This document shows positions 29,830 through 32,111 of a DNA stretch of 32,111 nucleotides, one piece after another. Position numbers and translations under genes: made by a program. The notes beneath the pieces are model-generated. The model worked only from the letters and a program-made list of their open reading frames with translations. It was not told the DNA's origin and did no database searches. How positions within the stretch are numbered: the first letter of the stretch is position 1; each line of letters starts with the position of its first letter. Where the stretch lies: IMG/VR virus record IMGVR_UViG_3300030331_001942, positions 1-32,111 of that record. One strand, 5' to 3'. This DNA comes from a virus.

Positions 29830-30136
29830 AGGAAAATTAAAAGCATTAGACGAAATAAAAATAATTATATCAAAATACACTAAGATTGCTAAACGTGGAA
29901 AGGTAAATAAAGGTGATGATATACAGTGTTATAAGTTGATATATGCCATAGCTGAATTGTTTCCTGCGTACTCAAAAGACAGGGAAAAAAATCCGGAAGT
30001 TGAAATTTTATTAGACAAGGCGTGGGTCTTGTATTTTTTTTTTAAAGAAAACATAGAAGGAAAAAAAACAAATTATATTAATATTGTAAATAAATATTCA
30101 ATATATGAAAAAATTAATACCGATAGAACAAATTAA
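29819..30136 (+). CDS. 105-aa protein, unknown
   Basis: The GTG at 29819, overlapping the upstream end, opens a 105-aa helical protein (KALDEIKIIISKYTKIAKRG near the start, EILLDKAWVLYFFFKENIEG near the end). It overlaps the ParB-like gene by 32 bases. No family recognised. Confidence 0.6.
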   Translation: MKPKGKLKALDEIKIIISKYTKIAKRGKVNKGDDIQCYKLIYAIAELFPAYSKDREKNPEVEILLDKAWVLYFFFKENIEGKKTNYINIVNKYSIYEKINTDRTN

Positions 30137-30641
30137 AACAAACGACTCAAATCCAAGATTAATCAAAGAATATAAATTCCTAGAACTTGTTAAATCTCTA
30201 AAAGATTTTCCTGAAATGTTAGAAAAAAGACCTCTAGTTGTAGATGAAAACAACGTGGTCCTTGGAGGTAACATGAGATTAAAGGCACTATATCAAGCCG
30301 GTATAAAAGAAGTGTGGGTTGATGTTGCAAAAGGTTGGAGTGATAAACAAAAAAAAGAATTTATAATTAAAGATAATGTAAACTTTGGGCAATGGGACTG
30401 GGATATACTAGCTAATGAATGGGACTTAGATCAAATTGTAGACTGGGGACTAGAACAACCTATGTTTAATAATTTAGACTACGATCCAAATACCTCACCT
30501 TCAATTGACAACTCCGATATAACACAAGAGCAAATAGAAAAAAGAGCAGTTGAGTTGGCAAACGAAATGAAAGAAACGTTTAAAAAAGATTCGGATGTTA
30601 TTTGTCCTAATTGTGGACATGAATTTAAAGTCAAACTATGA
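30105..30641 (+). CDS. ParB-like nuclease-domain protein with C-terminal zinc knuckle
   Basis: A 178-aa protein. Residues of about 1-75 form a ParB/sulfiredoxin-like fold: KLIPIEQIKTNDSNPR, then the box VVLGGNMRLKAL (51-62). Residues 85-120 (IIKDNVNFGQWDWDILANEW) are the segment usually found in ParB domains that are fused to DNA methyltransferases. Here the methyltransferase part is missing and replaced by a short CPNCGHEF end (167-174), half of a zinc ribbon. A methyltransferase-like protein is encoded two genes on (30907). Its role may be DNA target handling for modification. Confidence 0.85.
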   Translation: MKKLIPIEQIKTNDSNPRLIKEYKFLELVKSLKDFPEMLEKRPLVVDENNVVLGGNMRLKALYQAGIKEVWVDVAKGWSDKQKKEFIIKDNVNFGQWDWDILANEWDLDQIVDWGLEQPMFNNLDYDPNTSPSIDNSDITQEQIEKRAVELANEMKETFKKDSDVICPNCGHEFKVKL

Positions 30642-30910
30642 TACGTAAATCTAAGGTGAAAGCCTTATTAGAAAACGCAAGTTACAGATTTGCAAAAACT
30701 ATGCCTAAGTTTCCACACTATTACACTATGAAAGATACTTGGAATGACCATTACGAGTTTGAAGAAGTTGTCAAACATATTAGAAGATATGGAATAAAAC
30801 AAAAGTTTTTTAAAACAACTTTCATTTATCTATACATTGATGACTATAAGTATTGGACAATGGGAGCTCCAGTAAACGAAACAATTTTAATAAATAGAGA
30901 AAAATTATGA
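30638..30910 (+). CDS. 90-aa conserved phage protein, unknown
   Basis: A 90-aa protein between the ParB-like and methyltransferase-like genes, coupled by ATGA at both ends. The pattern KFPHYYTMKDTWND, FEEVVKHIRRYG and the end YKYWTMGAPVNETILINR is one I recognise from many phages, often close to ParB, methyltransferase or PAPS-reductase-like genes. No function is known. The repeated context suggests a part in the same system. Confidence 0.7.
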   Translation: MIRKSKVKALLENASYRFAKTMPKFPHYYTMKDTWNDHYEFEEVVKHIRRYGIKQKFFKTTFIYLYIDDYKYWTMGAPVNETILINREKL

Positions 30911-31482
30911 AATATCATTCAGCATTAAAAAAAGTAGAATACTATGAAAGTATAGCAGAAGAAACTTATTACAAAGTAAAAAACTCAATAGCATTTCATC
31001 ACGATGTAATTAAAAATACAGGTTTGCCAAAAGTATATTCTAAATGCGATGTACTATACTCAGAGCCGTCTTGGAGTGGTGGTATAAAAAACTTTGATAA
31101 AAGAGCAAATACTAAAACAACTTACGATGCGTATGCAAATGCCATAAACAATATTATAAAAACTACAGATATTCCAATACTATTAATAGTAGGTGTAAAT
31201 GATTCAAAAAGATTAAGACGACCTTACGAAAGTCATAACACAACAATACACGATACACCTGCTAAATTAAACGTATATAACTTCACTTACAAAGGACCAC
31301 TTAAAGATAACTATGCTATTATAAATCATTTATCAGAACACTTTAATTGTATTGGAGATTTTTCATGTGGATATGGGAATACCGGTGAGATTTTTTTTAA
31401 AAAAAATAAAAGTTTTGTAATGTCAGATTATAATAAAAAATGTATAGGATACATAAAAGAAAATATTTGTGAAGATTTATAA
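30907..31482 (+). CDS. Methyltransferase-like protein with unusual motif IV
   Basis: A 191-aa protein with the motif order of beta-class DNA methyltransferases (motif IV before motif I). Motif IV-like sequence is SEPSW at 52-56 after CDVLY, where N6A/N4C enzymes have S/D/N-PP-Y/W. Motif I-like is DFSCGYGNTG at 151-160, followed by FVMSDYNKKCIGYIKEN, the SAM-site pattern. There is no obvious large target-recognition domain. It could be a real but diverged methyltransferase, a non-catalytic relative, or an enzyme of another chemistry. Its end overlaps the IbrA-like gene by 14 bases. Confidence 0.75.
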   Translation: MKYHSALKKVEYYESIAEETYYKVKNSIAFHHDVIKNTGLPKVYSKCDVLYSEPSWSGGIKNFDKRANTKTTYDAYANAINNIIKTTDIPILLIVGVNDSKRLRRPYESHNTTIHDTPAKLNVYNFTYKGPLKDNYAIINHLSEHFNCIGDFSCGYGNTGEIFFKKNKSFVMSDYNKKCIGYIKENICEDL

Positions 31483-32111
31483 AGACAATGATGTATATGA
31501 AGAAAGTTTAAAGAGATTAAACTTTATATATGACGAGTTTGAGAACGTAGTTTGTAATTTTTCCGGAGGCAAAGATAGTACAATATTATTACACTTATGT
31601 TTAAAAGTAGCAAGAGAACGAAACAGATTACCATTAAATGTTCTTTTTATAGATCAAGAAGCCGAATGGCAACACACTATTGATTACGTTGCTTCCGTTA
31701 TGACCAGTAAAGACATTAAACCTTATTGGTTTCAAATGCCAATATCGATGACTAATAACACTTCATCCTATGAAAGATATGTAAAATGTTGGGATGAATC
31801 TAACAAAGAAAATTGGGTACATGAAAAGCATCCTATATCAATAAAAGAAAATACGTATGGCACTGAAAGATTTCACGAACTTTTTGGAGCAATAGTTAGA
31901 AAAGAGTTTGGACATTTAAAAACTGCTCAACTAAGAGGCGTAAGAACTGAAGAATCACCTGCAAGATTATTGGGACTTACAAGCGAACTAACATATAAAC
32001 ATATAACGTGGGGCAGAAAATACAGAGGCGTTGATATTTATGTTTTAGACCCAATATATGATTGGATGTTTACTGACGTATGGAAATGTATATTAGATAA
32101 TAACCTTTCAT
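31469..32111 (+). CDS. ibrA: IbrA-like PP-loop ATPase (PAPS-reductase family), N-terminal part
   Basis: The 5' part of the gene completed at 2-688. The start is GTG at 31469, overlapping the previous gene by 14 bases; it gives MKIYKDNDVYEESLKRLNFI, matching the IbrA start I know. Residues 32-38 are SGGKDST, the PP-loop that binds ATP, and 60-67 are FIDQEAEW. GAIVRKEFG and QLRGVRTEES follow at about 150-175. The family adenylates substrates through the PP-loop; DndC of phosphorothioation systems is a distant relative, but the iron-sulfur Cys cluster of DndC is not apparent here. The C at 32109 differs from T at 99 and changes Leu to Ser in the overlap. Confidence 0.9.
   Translation, partial: MKIYKDNDVYEESLKRLNFIYDEFENVVCNFSGGKDSTILLHLCLKVARERNRLPLNVLFIDQEAEWQHTIDYVASVMTSKDIKPYWFQMPISMTNNTSSYERYVKCWDESNKENWVHEKHPISIKENTYGTERFHELFGAIVRKEFGHLKTAQLRGVRTEESPARLLGLTSELTYKHITWGRKYRGVDIYVLDPIYDWMFTDVWKCILDNNLS
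32011..32111. repeat. Terminal direct repeat, right copy (circular overlap)
   Basis: Identical to bases 1-101 except C at 32109 for T at 99. Position p at the left end equals p + 32010 here, so the circular unit is 32,010 bp. The mismatch near the contig tip may be a read error or a population variant. Confidence 0.9.

Noticed and set aside
31469-32111. PAPS reductase as an auxiliary sulfur-metabolism gene
   Set aside because: The joined protein lacks the ECGLH catalytic end and pairs with an IbrB-like gene, so the IbrA reading fits better than sulfate assimilation.
1-32111. CRISPR array, insertion sequence or prophage attachment sites
   Set aside because: No regularly spaced repeats, no transposase or integrase, and the only long direct repeat is the terminal overlap.

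Overview
This window looks like one complete genome of a small tailed phage (siphovirus type) of a Bacteroidetes, probably flavobacterial, host. Its last 101 bases repeat its first 101 with one mismatch. Joining the ends gives a 32,010 bp circle in which the gene cut by the window edge reads as one 409-codon frame. Evidence for the host group: strongly AT-rich sequence, almost no Shine-Dalgarno sites but A-rich leaders, Bacteroidetes-type TAnnTTTG promoter boxes upstream of many late genes, and a marine-phage flavour to several proteins. I see no tRNA, rRNA, CRISPR array, insertion sequence or integrase.

Layout. Two divergent transcription units start at an AT-rich palindrome-bearing region (27860-28091). 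The leftward unit (27859 down to 23836, minus strand) holds a Cro-like HTH protein, an SSB-like protein, a PD-(D/E)XK exonuclease, a DUF1599-type protein, a second PD-(D/E)XK nuclease and many very small unknown genes, closed by a terminator hairpin at 23760-23819. The rightward unit starts at 28092 with a DnaB/Twinkle-like helicase and small unknowns. It then runs through a putative DNA-modification or regulatory cassette: ParB-like protein, a 90-aa conserved protein, a methyltransferase-like protein, an IbrA-like PP-loop protein across the window ends, and an IbrB-like ParB protein.

The cassette overlaps the packaging genes (small and large terminase). The head genes follow: HK97-type portal with an unusual C-terminal extension, Mu F-like protein, prohead protease and HK97 major capsid. 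Next come the connector, neck and tail-completion genes. A compact lysis-like cassette follows, with a DUF5675 protein, several tiny membrane proteins and a 3TM-type holin. Then an HNH protein and a 1719-aa fibre lead into the tail tube protein, a tail assembly chaperone with a probable programmed -1 frameshift, the tape measure, and a distal tail protein ending at 23653.

Most interesting parts: the ParB / methyltransferase-like / IbrA / IbrB gene run, which is translationally coupled and sits directly before terminase; the A9 slippery site in the tail chaperone; the three small modules fused to the portal; and the palindrome cluster in the divergent control region. Functions come from motif and family recognition by eye; no database search was run.
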